NCBI GenBank assembly: GCA_040255675.1
Contig: JBDZVM010000025.1
Span: forward strand, 1 to 54,762
Source of the DNA: JBDZVM01 sp040255675
GTDB taxonomy: Bacteria > Actinomycetota > Actinomycetes > Acidothermales > Acidothermaceae
Direction of reading: 5' to 3'
Length of the DNA stretch: 54,762 bases
This document shows, piece after piece, positions 44,115 through 53,333 of the stretch (the first letter of the stretch is position 1; the number at the start of each line of letters is the position of its first letter). The notes under the pieces were generated by a model that was not told the origin of the DNA, did no database searches, and saw nothing but the letters and a program-made list of their open reading frames with translations. Position numbers and translations under genes: made by a program.

Positions 44115-44344
44115 CGATGAGATCGACACGATCAACCCAACAGTCCTGACTACCACGGTGGGTGGCCCACGAGTGTTGGCCCTCGCCGGAAGTACTTGGC
44201 TAGTGCGGCATATCGATTTGCGCTACCGGTGCGCGTGGGTCGAGCTGAGTGAGCTGCATGGCCTTGCTCGATGGACGGCGCGAACACAGCCCTCCCAAAA
44301 TCGACAAACCGCCGGTCGACGCGATAGTCCGCAGACGGCGTGGG

Positions 44345-44418
44345 TGGAGCGGGTGACGGGAATCGAACCCGCACTGTCAGCTTGGGAAGCTGATGTTCTG
44401 CCATTGAACTACACCCGC
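44345..44418 (-). tRNA. tRNA-Gly (CCC)
   Basis: Cloverleaf on the minus strand: acceptor GCGGGTG pairs with CACCCGC, D-arm GTTCAATGGCAGAAC, anticodon stem TCAGC/GCTGA with loop TTCCCAA giving anticodon CCC, T-arm with GGTTCGATTCC, discriminator T and an encoded CCA. Its 3' end faces left toward the PglY-like remnant, the side where elements that integrate into tRNA genes would lie. Confidence 0.95.
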
Positions 44419-44615
44419 AGGGCCAACCTCCAAGATCAAGGACCAGACCCCGGAAGTGACGCGCCTACTGTACCGAGTGCGCCAACGCCAGCGCTCCGGA
44501 AGCCCCGATCCACTGCAGGCACACAAAATCACTGGCCTAGGCCGCACCGACTCCGGTAGACAGAGGATCACCGGCAGTGTCGCCGTCCGACCCATCGAGC
44601 CTGACGGAGAGTGCC

Positions 44616-45152
44616 ATGGCCACCGAGCCGATCAATGTTCCCGACGCCACCCACGAGCCCGCCGCCTACAAGCAGGCGCTCCTCGCGCTGAGCCAAAACA
44701 CCGACCCGCTCACCACCCTCAGCCAGACGATCGAAGAGTGGCGGTCGGTCACGAGCGACCTCACCGACGACCAGCTCACCGCAAGACCAGCCAACGACGA
44801 CTGGTCGATCGCCGAACTCACCGGGCACCTGTTCGACGTCGATCTGGTGTTCGGTTTTCGCGCCCGACTGATCCTCACGGCTGACAAGCCGAGCTACCCC
44901 GGTTACGACGAGAAGCTGTTTGCCCAGTTTCCGAGGCCGCAATTCCCCGAGCTTCTCGACGCCTGGGAGGGGCTACGCAACACCAACCTGCTGATCTTCG
45001 CGGCGGCCCCGGCGAATGCGGCCACGCGGACGGCGATCCACCAGGAGCAAGGGCCCGAGACCTACGAGGAACTGATCCACAAGATGGCCGGGCACGACGT
45101 CGTCCATCTCAATCAGTTGAAGCGCACGGCCGAAGCGGTCGGCCAGTCGTAA
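44616..45152 (+). CDS. DinB family protein
   Basis: 178 residues forming a predicted four-helix bundle of the DinB/YfiT type. Likely metal-ligand histidines lie in AELTGHLFDVD and in AGHDVVHLNQL. These proteins include thiol-dependent S-transferases using mycothiol or bacillithiol, so a mycothiol-linked detoxification role is possible. ATG 44616 follows GGAGAG. It converges on the GlsB-like gene with three bases between stops. Confidence 0.85.
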   Translation: MATEPINVPDATHEPAAYKQALLALSQNTDPLTTLSQTIEEWRSVTSDLTDDQLTARPANDDWSIAELTGHLFDVDLVFGFRARLILTADKPSYPGYDEKLFAQFPRPQFPELLDAWEGLRNTNLLIFAAAPANAATRTAIHQEQGPETYEELIHKMAGHDVVHLNQLKRTAEAVGQS

Positions 45153-45155
45153 CGC

Positions 45156-45506
45156 TTATCGGACGACGTGCCGTTCGCGGTACCAGCCGACGTAGAGCCC
45201 GATCAGGGCCGCCGCGACGCCGATCTCGAGCAGCACGGTCAAGAACCCGCCCAGGCCGAGCACGTGGGCGCCGACGAAGCCGCCGATGATCGAGCCGATC
45301 CAACCGAGCAGCACCGTGCCGACGATCCCAATGTTCTGCCGGCCCGGCAGCACCAAACGCGCCAGACCACCGATGATGATCCCGACGATGCCGACACTGA
45401 TCAACGCCCACACGGCGAGCCCGATCAGCGGTAGCACGATGAACAGTGCGACCAGAATCAGTAACAACACCAGCAGCATGAAATGAGCGTACCCAAGACC
45501 CGCCAC
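45156..45506 (-). CDS. GlsB/YeaQ/YmgE-type small membrane protein
   Basis: 116 residues, almost entirely hydrophobic, with about three to four membrane helices and the Gly-rich pattern GIIIGGLARLVLPGRQNIG, then GWIGSIIGGFVGAHV, typical of the transglycosylase-associated/GlsB family found in stress regulons. Enzymatic activity is not known. GTG 45506 has no ribosome site; ATG 45479 is an equally good start (107 residues). Confidence 0.82.
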   Translation of the reverse strand: MAGLGYAHFMLLVLLLILVALFIVLPLIGLAVWALISVGIVGIIIGGLARLVLPGRQNIGIVGTVLLGWIGSIIGGFVGAHVLGLGGFLTVLLEIGVAAALIGLYVGWYRERHVVR

Positions 45507-45522
45507 CGCAAGCCGCGACGAG

Positions 45523-45954
45523 TTACCTCAAACGCTGACCAGTCAGCGCGGCGACCCACGCTTGCGGCCACGGCTTACCGCGAGTCGCGCCGTCCGGCAG
45601 GTACACCACGACGTAGCGGCCTGTAGCGGCGCGTCGTCGCGGCTTTCCCTTGAACTCCTCCGCCCAGACTTCAAAGCCGAGCGTCAGAGACGAGGTGCCG
45701 ACCTTTTCGACCGCGATCGTCACCGTGACATCCTGCTGGAACCAGAGGCGTTCCTCGAAGTCGACCTCGTAGTGCACGCGAGGCACCCAGCCGAAATATC
45801 CGTCAATGCCGAGTTCGCGCATGAGCTGAGCCTCGGCACCCTCGACGTACCGCGTTACCGCCGTGTTGTGCTGATAACCAGCCGCGTCGGTATCCATCCA
45901 TTCGACTCGCGTCGCGTAGGTGGTGCGGGGGAACGAGCCTGGATCGAGCGTCAC
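45523..45954 (-). CDS. Acyl-CoA thioesterase, hot-dog fold
   Basis: 143 residues of the 4-hydroxybenzoyl-CoA thioesterase family. The N-terminal RVEWMDTDAAGYQHNTAVTRY carries the conserved Asp-x-x-Gly-x-x-x region and VHYEVDFEERLWFQQDV the central strand. Hydrolyses an acyl-CoA; the chain is not predictable. It ends 16 bases before the GlsB-like gene on the same strand. GTG start with a weak ribosome site. Confidence 0.85.
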   Translation of the reverse strand: MTLDPGSFPRTTYATRVEWMDTDAAGYQHNTAVTRYVEGAEAQLMRELGIDGYFGWVPRVHYEVDFEERLWFQQDVTVTIAVEKVGTSSLTLGFEVWAEEFKGKPRRRAATGRYVVVYLPDGATRGKPWPQAWVAALTGQRLR

Positions 45955-46134
45955 GTCAACTCTTTAGTGCGGCGAGGCCGCATTGACGGCCCACGGCGGT
46001 GGGCGCACGGCGGCACCGTGCGCGGCTGACGATAGCAAGGGTGAAACTCACCTCGCGGCGTTGGGGCGAATACCCGTCACGCTCCTCGAAGTGGCGGGCA
46101 GGCTCGCCCGGCCGACGAACGATAGATTGCACGC

Positions 46135-46710
46135 GTGCTGCTCTCCGACCGCGACATCCGCACCGAGATCGACAAAGGCCGGGTCACGCTCGAGCCCTAC
46201 GACCCCGGCATGGTGCAACCGTCGAGCATCGACGTGCGCCTCGACCGCTACTTCCGCGTGTTCGAAAATCACCGCTACCCGCACATCGACCCGTCAATCG
46301 AGCAGCCCGACCTCACCAGGCTCGTCGAGCCAGAAGGCGATGGCCCGTTCATCCTGCATCCCGGAGAGTTCGTGCTCGCCAGCACGTACGAGGTCATTTC
46401 TTTGCCGGACGACGTCGCGGGGCGCCTCGAAGGCAAGTCGAGTCTTGGCCGGCTGGGGCTCTTGACCCACAGCACCGCGGGCTGGATCGATCCCGGTTTC
46501 TCCGGCCACGTCACCCTCGAACTGAGTAATGTCGCCCAGTTGCCGATCAAACTGTGGCCCGGCATGAAAATCGGTCAACTGTGCCTGTTCCGCACCTCGT
46601 CGCCGTCCGAACACCCTTATGGCTCGGCGGTTTACGGCTCGCGTTACCAAGGCCAGCGCGGCCCGACGCCCAGCCGGAGCTGGCAGAACTTCCACCGCAC
46701 AAAGATCTGA
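46135..46710 (+). CDS. dcd: dCTP deaminase (bifunctional DCD/DUT type)
   Basis: 191 residues, closely following the mycobacterial enzyme that deaminates dCTP and hydrolyses the dUTP formed, giving dUMP for thymidylate synthesis. Landmarks are LLSDRDIRTEI at the start, QPSSIDVRLDRYFRVF, the active-site block GKSSLGRLGLLTHSTAGWID followed by SGHVTLELSN, and the C-terminal lid YQGQRGPTPSRSWQNF. GTG start agrees with homologues. Core gene. Confidence 0.96.
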   Translation: MLLSDRDIRTEIDKGRVTLEPYDPGMVQPSSIDVRLDRYFRVFENHRYPHIDPSIEQPDLTRLVEPEGDGPFILHPGEFVLASTYEVISLPDDVAGRLEGKSSLGRLGLLTHSTAGWIDPGFSGHVTLELSNVAQLPIKLWPGMKIGQLCLFRTSSPSEHPYGSAVYGSRYQGQRGPTPSRSWQNFHRTKI

Positions 46711-46851
46711 GTCATCCATATCGTGAAAAGCGCGGTACCTGTGTCGTATCGCTCACGATAATTTATTCGACCGCCTATGGCTTTTGCGCTTCGCACCTGG
46801 CAGACTCCGTGCTTTCGGTGACCATCCGAATCCGCAGAAAGGCCATAAGTA

Positions 46852-47382
46852 ATGCGCAAAACTGCCAAGGGCGCCCTCGCCGCCATCCTGGCGGCCGGTG
46901 CCACCGTCGTACCGTTCGCCGGTGTCGCCGGTGCGGCCGAGACCGCACCGCAACCATCCGCGTCATACGCGGGCGGCGCGGTCGTGTCGAATGGGGAAGA
47001 AGCCGTCGTCCGTGTCGCTTACACGTGCAGTGAAACGGTTTCGCCAGCGAACCACCTCTTCGTCGCGGTCAAACAAGGTCCGGACGTGTCACCAGAAAAC
47101 AGCAGCAGCGAGACGGCCGAGTTGTCGACTTTCCTGAGCACCAACTGGAACGTCGACGCCGGCCCGAACGCGCTCAACTGCGACGGAAAACGCCACGTGC
47201 AAAGCGTCGTCCTCAAGGCGCAGCCCGGGTTCGACAGCGCACCGCTGGCCAAGGGCCCGGTGCTCGTGCAGATCTGCGTTTACGACAACGTCACGGGCAT
47301 GGACGGTTACGAGCCGGTCGGCGGATTCGCGGCGTCGTACACGATGGAGCGCGCCGTCATCACCCACGCACCGAGCAAGTAA
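46852..47382 (+). CDS. Small secreted protein of unknown function
   Basis: 176 residues with a clear Sec signal peptide (MRKTAKGALAAILAAG... to AGVAGAAE). The mature part looks all-beta, with three cysteines (YTCSE, LNCDG, QICVY) that could form a disulfide. AGAAAGG precedes the ATG. I do not recognise the family. It converges on the iron-sulfur protein gene with a long hairpin at the junction. Confidence 0.75.
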   Translation: MRKTAKGALAAILAAGATVVPFAGVAGAAETAPQPSASYAGGAVVSNGEEAVVRVAYTCSETVSPANHLFVAVKQGPDVSPENSSSETAELSTFLSTNWNVDAGPNALNCDGKRHVQSVVLKAQPGFDSAPLAKGPVLVQICVYDNVTGMDGYEPVGGFAASYTMERAVITHAPSK

Positions 47383-47395
47383 CTCCCACGCGGTT

Positions 47396-47459
47396 CGCCG
47401 AGTCGTCGATTTTGGGGCAGTTCAGGTCTCGAAAGTGCCCGAATTTTGACGACTCGGCG
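47396..47459. terminator. Long inverted repeat at a convergent junction
   Basis: CGCCGAGTCGTC / GACGACTCGGCG, 12 bp perfect, arms 40 bases apart with a small inner GGGCA/TGCCC stem. The right arm lies inside the last codons of the iron-sulfur protein gene. Likely shared terminator. Confidence 0.55.
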
Positions 47460-49557
47460 CGCCGGCCTCAGCGCGTACTGAGCGCAGTAGTACCTCGGCG
47501 ATATCAATAACAACAACATCCGATCGCGCGTCACCACTGGCTTGCCGGTCGTGGACGGCGTCACCAAGCATCACGCGGCAGTAGGGACAGGCCGTGACGA
47601 CGATGTCGGGGTCGAGGGTGAGTGCTTCGTCGATGCGTTCGTGGTTGATGCGTTTTCCGGTGCGTTCTTCCATCCACATGCGGGCACCGCCGGCGCCGCA
47701 GCAAAACCCGCGTTCGCGACAGCGCGGCATCTCCGTGGCTTTGACGCCCGGTATCGCGTCGAGCACGCCCCGGGGTTCGTCGTAGACCTTGTTGTGCCGG
47801 CCGAGGAAGCACGGGTCGTGGTAGGTGACCGACACGTCGATGTCGGACGACGCCTGCAAGCGCCCCTCTTCGATGAGCCGCGCTAATAGTTGGCTGTGGT
47901 GGATGACATCGAAATCGCCGCCGAGTTGGGGATATTCACGCCCGATCGTGTTGAAGCAATGCGGGCAACTCGCCACGATCTTGCGAGCTTTGGCTTCGTG
48001 CAGGGTGGCGATATTTTGCTGGGCGAGCATTTGGTAGACGAACTCGTTGCCGATCCGCCGCGCCGGATCGCCAGTGCAGGTTTCCCTCGGCCCGAGCACG
48101 GCGAACGACACCCCCGCTGTGTGCAGCAGTTGCGCCAGCGCGCGGGTGGTGTGGCGAGCACGGTCGTCGCACGCGCCGGCGCACCCGACCCAGTACAGGT
48201 ACTCGACGTCGTCTGGAATCGCCTCACCTGCACCGATAACCCGGACGTCGAAACCAAGCCCTTCGGTCCACGCCAGTCTGGTCGAGGCCGGCATGCCCCA
48301 CGGGTTGCCGGTATTTTCCAGGTTGCGCATCATGCCGGCGGCTTCGGGCGGGAACTTCGACTCCACCAGCACCTGGTGGCGGCGCATATCAGTGATGTGA
48401 TCGATGTGTTCGATATCGACCGGGCATTCGTTGACGCACGCGCCGCAGTTCGTGCACGCCCACAACGCCTCCGGGTCGATTACCCCGCCCTCTTCGGCAA
48501 GTCCGACGAGCGGTCGCATCGACGCGGCGGCCTGCGCGCCGGTGCCGTCGCCGGAGAGCAGCCGGGGCGCGGATTCGAACAAGTGGTCGCGCAGGTCGGT
48601 GATGATCAGCTTGGGGTTGAGCACTTTGCCGGTGTTCCACGCCGGGCAGGCGGACTGGCAGCGCCCGCACTCGGTGCAGGTCGCCAGATCGAGCAGCCCC
48701 TTCATGGTGAAGTCTTCGATCCGGCCCGTGCCGAAATTGTCTTCTTCTGAAGGGTTTTCGAAGTCGATGCGGTGGTCGCCGGAATACATCGGCAGCAGCG
48801 GACCAAGCCCGTCGGGCTTACGCGCGAAGTACACGTTGAACGGCGCGAAAATAATATGCAGGTGCTTCGAATACGTGACGAACACCAAGAACGCCATCAC
48901 GACCACGACCTGCGCCAAGATAAAGAACGTCTCCACCCCCTGGTTTGCCGCGCCCAGCGGATGCAGCCATTTCGCCACCACCCACGACGCGAACGACCAG
49001 CCGTGCGGCCGATACGGGTAATGCCCAGTGTTCATCTGCGCGCCGCGATACACCAACAAGGTTGCGATCACCGCGAGAATCATCACCAGAATCGCCCACG
49101 CCGCCCCGGTGTGCGACCGGTAAAACCGGGACGCCCGGCCACGCCGCACCGGTGACTGCCGATACCGAATCACGGTGAAAACAACCAACGCGACCAACAC
49201 GGCGACCGCGAAGAAATCCTCGATAAACCCGAGCCCAGCCCACGAACCGATCCCGAAGTCGTCGAAAAACAGCGCCCCGTACGCCTCGACGATCGTCGCC
49301 ATCAACACGATGAACGCCCAAAACGTGAACGCGTGCGCAACCCCCGGCACCGTCCACTTCAACAACTTGCGCTGCCCCACCACCTCAACCGCCTGCGCAC
49401 CACTGCCCTTACGCCCAACCGCCCGGGCAGCCCCAACACGGTCGGCCGCCGGCTGGCCCACCCGCAAAAGCCGCACCAGCCACCACAACCGCCGTCCGGC
49501 TAAAACAAAGGCAATGACCGTCGTGGCCATACCAACGGCAATGCGTAGCGCCACCAC
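47422..49557 (-). CDS. Membrane-bound iron-sulfur oxidoreductase (HdrD/GlpC-like, CCG domains)
   Basis: 711 residues. The N-terminal 240 residues give about five to six membrane helices. Two [4Fe-4S] ferredoxin motifs follow at Cys294/297/300/304 (CTECGRCQSACP) and Cys368/371/374/378 (CTNCGACVNECP). The C-terminal half has two CCG domains (WVGCAGAC, CPHCFNTIG; DPCFLGRHN, CCGAGGARMWMEE) as in heterodisulfide reductase HdrB/D and mycobacterial Rv0338c. It should pass electrons between a cytosolic donor and membrane quinone; the partner is not encoded nearby. GTG start follows GAGGAGG. Confidence 0.9.
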   Translation of the reverse strand: MVALRIAVGMATTVIAFVLAGRRLWWLVRLLRVGQPAADRVGAARAVGRKGSGAQAVEVVGQRKLLKWTVPGVAHAFTFWAFIVLMATIVEAYGALFFDDFGIGSWAGLGFIEDFFAVAVLVALVVFTVIRYRQSPVRRGRASRFYRSHTGAAWAILVMILAVIATLLVYRGAQMNTGHYPYRPHGWSFASWVVAKWLHPLGAANQGVETFFILAQVVVVMAFLVFVTYSKHLHIIFAPFNVYFARKPDGLGPLLPMYSGDHRIDFENPSEEDNFGTGRIEDFTMKGLLDLATCTECGRCQSACPAWNTGKVLNPKLIITDLRDHLFESAPRLLSGDGTGAQAAASMRPLVGLAEEGGVIDPEALWACTNCGACVNECPVDIEHIDHITDMRRHQVLVESKFPPEAAGMMRNLENTGNPWGMPASTRLAWTEGLGFDVRVIGAGEAIPDDVEYLYWVGCAGACDDRARHTTRALAQLLHTAGVSFAVLGPRETCTGDPARRIGNEFVYQMLAQQNIATLHEAKARKIVASCPHCFNTIGREYPQLGGDFDVIHHSQLLARLIEEGRLQASSDIDVSVTYHDPCFLGRHNKVYDEPRGVLDAIPGVKATEMPRCRERGFCCGAGGARMWMEERTGKRINHERIDEALTLDPDIVVTACPYCRVMLGDAVHDRQASGDARSDVVVIDIAEVLLRSVRAEAGAPSRQNSGTFET

Positions 49558-49718
49558 GCCTCCTCGTCACTGAGATAGCTCACCATAGTCTCGCCGCGTG
49601 AGAAGTTGTTGCCTGCGAGAATCGTTATCCGGCCACACAACCGCTTCACTAACCGAGATCGCGAGGAACATGCCGCGGCGGCACGGGCAAGAACGGCGGC
49701 CGCTCGAAGACCCGTGGG

Positions 49719-51338
49719 TCAAGAGCTGTAGGGGTCTGACGGCATCGTTGACGACGTCGACATGCTGGTGATGGTGACCAACGACACAACGGTGCCGCCG
49801 GGGCCGTAAACGACGTGCTCGAGTGGTACGAAGGCGCTGACGTCTACCAGGTAGCGCACTGTGCCGCTGCCCCGCGGCGCTGTGATCGCGACTCCGACGC
49901 GACCCGTCGAATCGCCGACTTGTGACTCAACGTTCGTGATGCCGAGACCGGCCAGCGCGGAAAATGTCGCGAGCCGCAGGCTGGGCGACGCGACCGGATC
50001 GAGCAATACCTGCTCGGCGTTCCAGACGAACAAACGGTCGGGGTCGGGATCGCTGATGCCGTGTTTGGAGTCGTACGCCGAGTACAACGAGTTCACCGAC
50101 GTTTCGAGGTCGACCGGATCGAGGGGCACGGTTGCGAGCTGGCTACGAGTGGGCTGGTCGGCCCTTGCCGTTGACGTTGTGCCCGCCACGTACGTCGTGA
50201 CATCGCCCGTGTTGCCGTCAATCACCACGGTGCGAGCCGCCGCCCCCGTGTTTTCGGCGCGGACGCCGTAGCGCGCCGTCCAGGTCGACGACCTGGAAGC
50301 GGCTGCCGCCGCCGGACCGGCGCCCGCGAGCACGCCGAGCTGAGTCGCCACCTGATCGCTCACCGAATTGGTGCCGCCGAACACGACCGCGCTGTGGCAC
50401 GTCATGAAGTCGAAAAGTATTTCGGCTGTGGCGCGCGGCGGCACGGCGCCGACACTCGGCACGAGCAGCAGCGGCGCATCGCGCGCCGCGACATCGGGGC
50501 CGGCGGCCAGCGCGTCGGGAAATTTTTCGCCAGTGGCCGCGCCCACCGAAGACGCGCCCGGGAAGAACTGGTCGGCGACTTCGGCCGCGGTGTCGTAGCG
50601 GTCGACGCCGATGAACGCCTTCGCCGCCGGATCGGCCTTCGCGGCCGGACCACCCAAGGCGTAGTGCGTTCCGCCGGGATGCGCCCGCAGGTAAGCCGCC
50701 GTCGCGGCGGACTGCGCGTCACCCATGGTGAGCAGGATCGCGCCGCCGGTCTTGATGGCCGCGGGCACTCCGGCGAGCGCGTCCGGAAAATTCCACCCGG
50801 TGGCCTCGAACACGGTGGTGGGGTCGCCGAGCTGGTCGGCAATCGCCACCGCGGTCGCATACCGGTCGGCGCCGGCAACCCGCTTCGCGACGTAGCCAGC
50901 CGCCGCGACCGCGCTGTCGACGTCCGGGCTGATGGCCGCCTGGCCGCCAAGGACGTACACGGTCGAGCCTTTCGGCACCACCCGCAAGATTTCGGTTCGT
51001 ACCGCGGGGTCGAGCCCGGCCGGCGGCGTGAGCAGCAGTGGGCCACCGACCTTGGCCGCGAGCGGCCCACCGGCGAGCGCGTCAGGGAAGTCGTCGGAGC
51101 GGGCCAGCACGACCGCCTTGGCGCTACCGGCGGCGGGGAACTGGTCGGCCGACGCGGCGATCGCCGTCTCAATGCGGGTCGGGCCCGCGATGCGTTGCAC
51201 GTTCGACGGCACCGCGGAACCGGCGGACGCGCCGCCGACCGCGGAGACGACGGCCGCCGCCACAGCGCTGACCGCGACCGCAAACGCGCTGACCACCCGG
51301 ACGACCAAATCCACCCTCTCGATCACAAACGGCCGCAC
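49719..51338 (-). CDS. Cell-wall-binding repeat (CWB2) protein, copy A
   Basis: About 539 residues, exported. After the signal peptide come three CWB2 repeats marked by RIAGPTRIETA, RVAGADRYATAVAIADQ and FIGVDRYDTAAEVADQF, each followed by an FPDALAGGP-like segment and a LLLT strand. The remaining 190 residues form a C-terminal domain shared with copy B but unknown to me (VVIDGNTGDVTTY, QVLLDPVASPSLR, VGDSTGRVGVAI). GTG 51338 lacks a ribosome site; TTG 51308 after an AGAGGGTGG stretch gives a neater signal peptide. It lies downstream of copy B in the same direction. Confidence 0.85.
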   Translation of the reverse strand: MRPFVIERVDLVVRVVSAFAVAVSAVAAAVVSAVGGASAGSAVPSNVQRIAGPTRIETAIAASADQFPAAGSAKAVVLARSDDFPDALAGGPLAAKVGGPLLLTPPAGLDPAVRTEILRVVPKGSTVYVLGGQAAISPDVDSAVAAAGYVAKRVAGADRYATAVAIADQLGDPTTVFEATGWNFPDALAGVPAAIKTGGAILLTMGDAQSAATAAYLRAHPGGTHYALGGPAAKADPAAKAFIGVDRYDTAAEVADQFFPGASSVGAATGEKFPDALAAGPDVAARDAPLLLVPSVGAVPPRATAEILFDFMTCHSAVVFGGTNSVSDQVATQLGVLAGAGPAAAAASRSSTWTARYGVRAENTGAAARTVVIDGNTGDVTTYVAGTTSTARADQPTRSQLATVPLDPVDLETSVNSLYSAYDSKHGISDPDPDRLFVWNAEQVLLDPVASPSLRLATFSALAGLGITNVESQVGDSTGRVGVAITAPRGSGTVRYLVDVSAFVPLEHVVYGPGGTVVSLVTITSMSTSSTMPSDPYSS

Positions 51339-51368
51339 TCATGAAACCAGAGCGGACGGCGAAAAGCA

Positions 51369-51402
51369 TGCGGCCCGGACGGACTCACCCGCCCGGGCCG
51401 CA
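51369..51402 (-). terminator. Terminator after CWB2 copy B
   Basis: TGCGGCCCGG / CCGGGCCGCA, 10 bp perfect with a 14-base loop, just past the stop of copy B and before copy A, so the two genes probably have separate transcripts. Confidence 0.65.
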
Positions 51403-51408
51403 CTGACG

Positions 51409-53076
51409 TCATGTGCCGTACGGGTTCGACGGCGCTGAAGTGGCGGTCGTGATGCTGAGTACGGTGGTTCGAGTCACGATCGCCCCGGACGTGTCGGTGA
51501 CGGTGTCTTCGAGCGGCAACAGCGTCACCGGGTCGAAAATTAGAGAGATTCGCGCGGGGTTGGCGGCGCTTGGGCCGGTTCGCAGGAAGATGTCGATGCC
51601 GACGCGCCCGGTGGAATCTTTGACGCCGCACGCCACTTCGTCGAGCCCGTAGTACGCCATCGCCGCATATGTCGCGTATCGCACGCTCGGCGGAGCCACC
51701 GGGTCGAGCAGGATCTGCTCTCCGTTGACCAGGAATAGTTCGAACGGGTCAAGGTCGGAAATCCCGAGCGCGTCGTCGTACGAGGCGAACATCGAGTTGA
51801 CCGCGTCGGGGAGTGCGTCGGGGGCGAGGGGAAGGGCAGCCAACTGGGCACGGGGGACCATCGCTTCCGACACCGTTTGCGTGGCGGCACCCTTGTTGTA
51901 TTTGGTGGCGTCGCCGGTATTCGCATCGACGACGACCGTGCTTTCACCGGTCAGCCCCAGCGCTGTTACTTGCTGGCGCAAAACCCCGAAGGCGCCGGTG
52001 TAATCGGTGGACGAGTCCGCGGCCGCCGCGCGAGCCGTCGCCGTGACGAGCGTGTCGAGCTCGCCGACGACGTCGTCGCCAACGGATGCCGTGCCGCCGT
52101 AAACGAGCGCTTTCGTGAGCGTGCGTGACGCATAGAGCACGAACGACGCGGTAGGTCCGGGCAGAGTTCCAGAATTCGGCACGAGCAGCAGTGGTGCGCC
52201 CTTCGAAGCAAGGTCTGGGCCGGCCGCGAGCGCGTCCGGGAAGTTTTGCCCCGTAGCGGCACCGATCGTCGTCACGCCGGAGAAGAAGTGCGCGGCAACT
52301 GTTTGCGACGTCTCGTATCGGTCATTGCCCGCGAATGCCTGAGCGCTGGTGTCAGCCCTGGTCGCGGGCCCTCCGAGCGCGTAGTGCTGTCCACCGGGGT
52401 GCGCGGCGAGATAGGCGGACGTCGCCGTTGCCTGCCGATCGCCGTTGGTCAGCAAGATGACGCCGCCGCTCTTGATCGCGGCCGGGCCTCCTGCCAGCGC
52501 GTCGGGGAAATTGAGGCCGGTCGCTTCGAACACCGTGGTCGGGTCGCCCATCTGATCGGCGATCGCGACGGCGGTGGCGAACCGGTCGTTGCCGAAGACC
52601 CGCTTCGGCAGGTAACCGATGCTCGTGAGAGTGGTGTCGACCTGGGTGCTGATCGCGGCGGTGCCGCCCAGGACGTAGACGGTCGAACCCTTCGGCGCGA
52701 CTCGCTGGATTTCGGCTTGCACGGCGGGATCGAGGCCGGACGGCGTGGTGAGCAGCAACGGGCCGCCGACCTTGGCCGCGAGCGGACCGCCGGCCAGCGC
52801 GTCGGGGAACGTATCGGAGCGGGCAAGGACGACGGCTTGGGCACTGCCGCCCGTTGGGAACTCGTCTTTGGACGTCGCGATCGCGGTGCCCAATCGGCTA
52901 CTTCCGAAGATTCGCGCGATCGCGCTCGACGCGGCGGCCGGTTGCGCGCCGACGGCCATTGCCGAGCTCGCCGACAAGACGGCAGCGGACGGTGCCGCGA
53001 GGGCGATGGCAGCCGTCATCGTGCTAACGCCGAGAATTCGAAGGCCGCGCGTGCGGCGGCCGCAGACGTAGATCAT
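51409..53076 (-). CDS. Cell-wall-binding repeat (CWB2) protein, copy B
   Basis: About 555 residues, paralogous to copy A over its full length. Three CWB2 repeats are marked by RIFGSSRLGTAIA, RVFGNDRFATAVAIADQ and FAGNDRYETSQTVAAHF, with FPDALAGGP repeats. The C-terminal domain has VVVDANTGDATKY, QILLDPVAPPSVR and VKDSTGRVGIDI in the same order as copy A. The frame is open to 53253, but ATG 53076 starts a normal Sec signal peptide and follows GGAGG by 12 bases. CWB2 repeats hold proteins to cell wall polymers; the activity of the tail is unknown. Confidence 0.87.
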   Translation of the reverse strand: MIYVCGRRTRGLRILGVSTMTAAIALAAPSAAVLSASSAMAVGAQPAAASSAIARIFGSSRLGTAIATSKDEFPTGGSAQAVVLARSDTFPDALAGGPLAAKVGGPLLLTTPSGLDPAVQAEIQRVAPKGSTVYVLGGTAAISTQVDTTLTSIGYLPKRVFGNDRFATAVAIADQMGDPTTVFEATGLNFPDALAGGPAAIKSGGVILLTNGDRQATATSAYLAAHPGGQHYALGGPATRADTSAQAFAGNDRYETSQTVAAHFFSGVTTIGAATGQNFPDALAAGPDLASKGAPLLLVPNSGTLPGPTASFVLYASRTLTKALVYGGTASVGDDVVGELDTLVTATARAAAADSSTDYTGAFGVLRQQVTALGLTGESTVVVDANTGDATKYNKGAATQTVSEAMVPRAQLAALPLAPDALPDAVNSMFASYDDALGISDLDPFELFLVNGEQILLDPVAPPSVRYATYAAMAYYGLDEVACGVKDSTGRVGIDIFLRTGPSAANPARISLIFDPVTLLPLEDTVTDTSGAIVTRTTVLSITTATSAPSNPYGT

Positions 53077-53305
53077 CAGAAAGCCACACCTCCGGTCGCG
53101 GGTCCCCGTCGTCCGAAGGGTTGCGGCGAATGGCCGCGGGAAAACTCCCCCGATCCGACGCGACCCGTCACGCTGCTGAGAGCGACGGTCGCCACTCGGC
53201 TGATCAATGTAGCGGCTCACCCTGACAATCGTGGTCGAATACGGGGTCCCCATCGATCTCGTGTCTGCCGATCAAAAGATTGCGTCCACCTGGCTCAACT
53301 TCAGC

Positions 53306-53333
53306 TTGACTTCACCCGAGGCTGACATAACAT
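53306..53333 (+). promoter_or_regulatory. dnaK promoter
   Basis: TTGACT (53306-53311) and TAACAT (53328-53333) with a 16-base spacer, about 35 bases before the dnaK ATG. The -10 box overlaps the HAIR-like site. Confidence 0.5.

Noticed and set aside
40528..44344. Attachment-site duplicate of the tRNA-Gly 3' end
   Set aside because: Reading the left flank I found only chance matches of about eight bases (for example TCGAACCC near 41780), too short to call.
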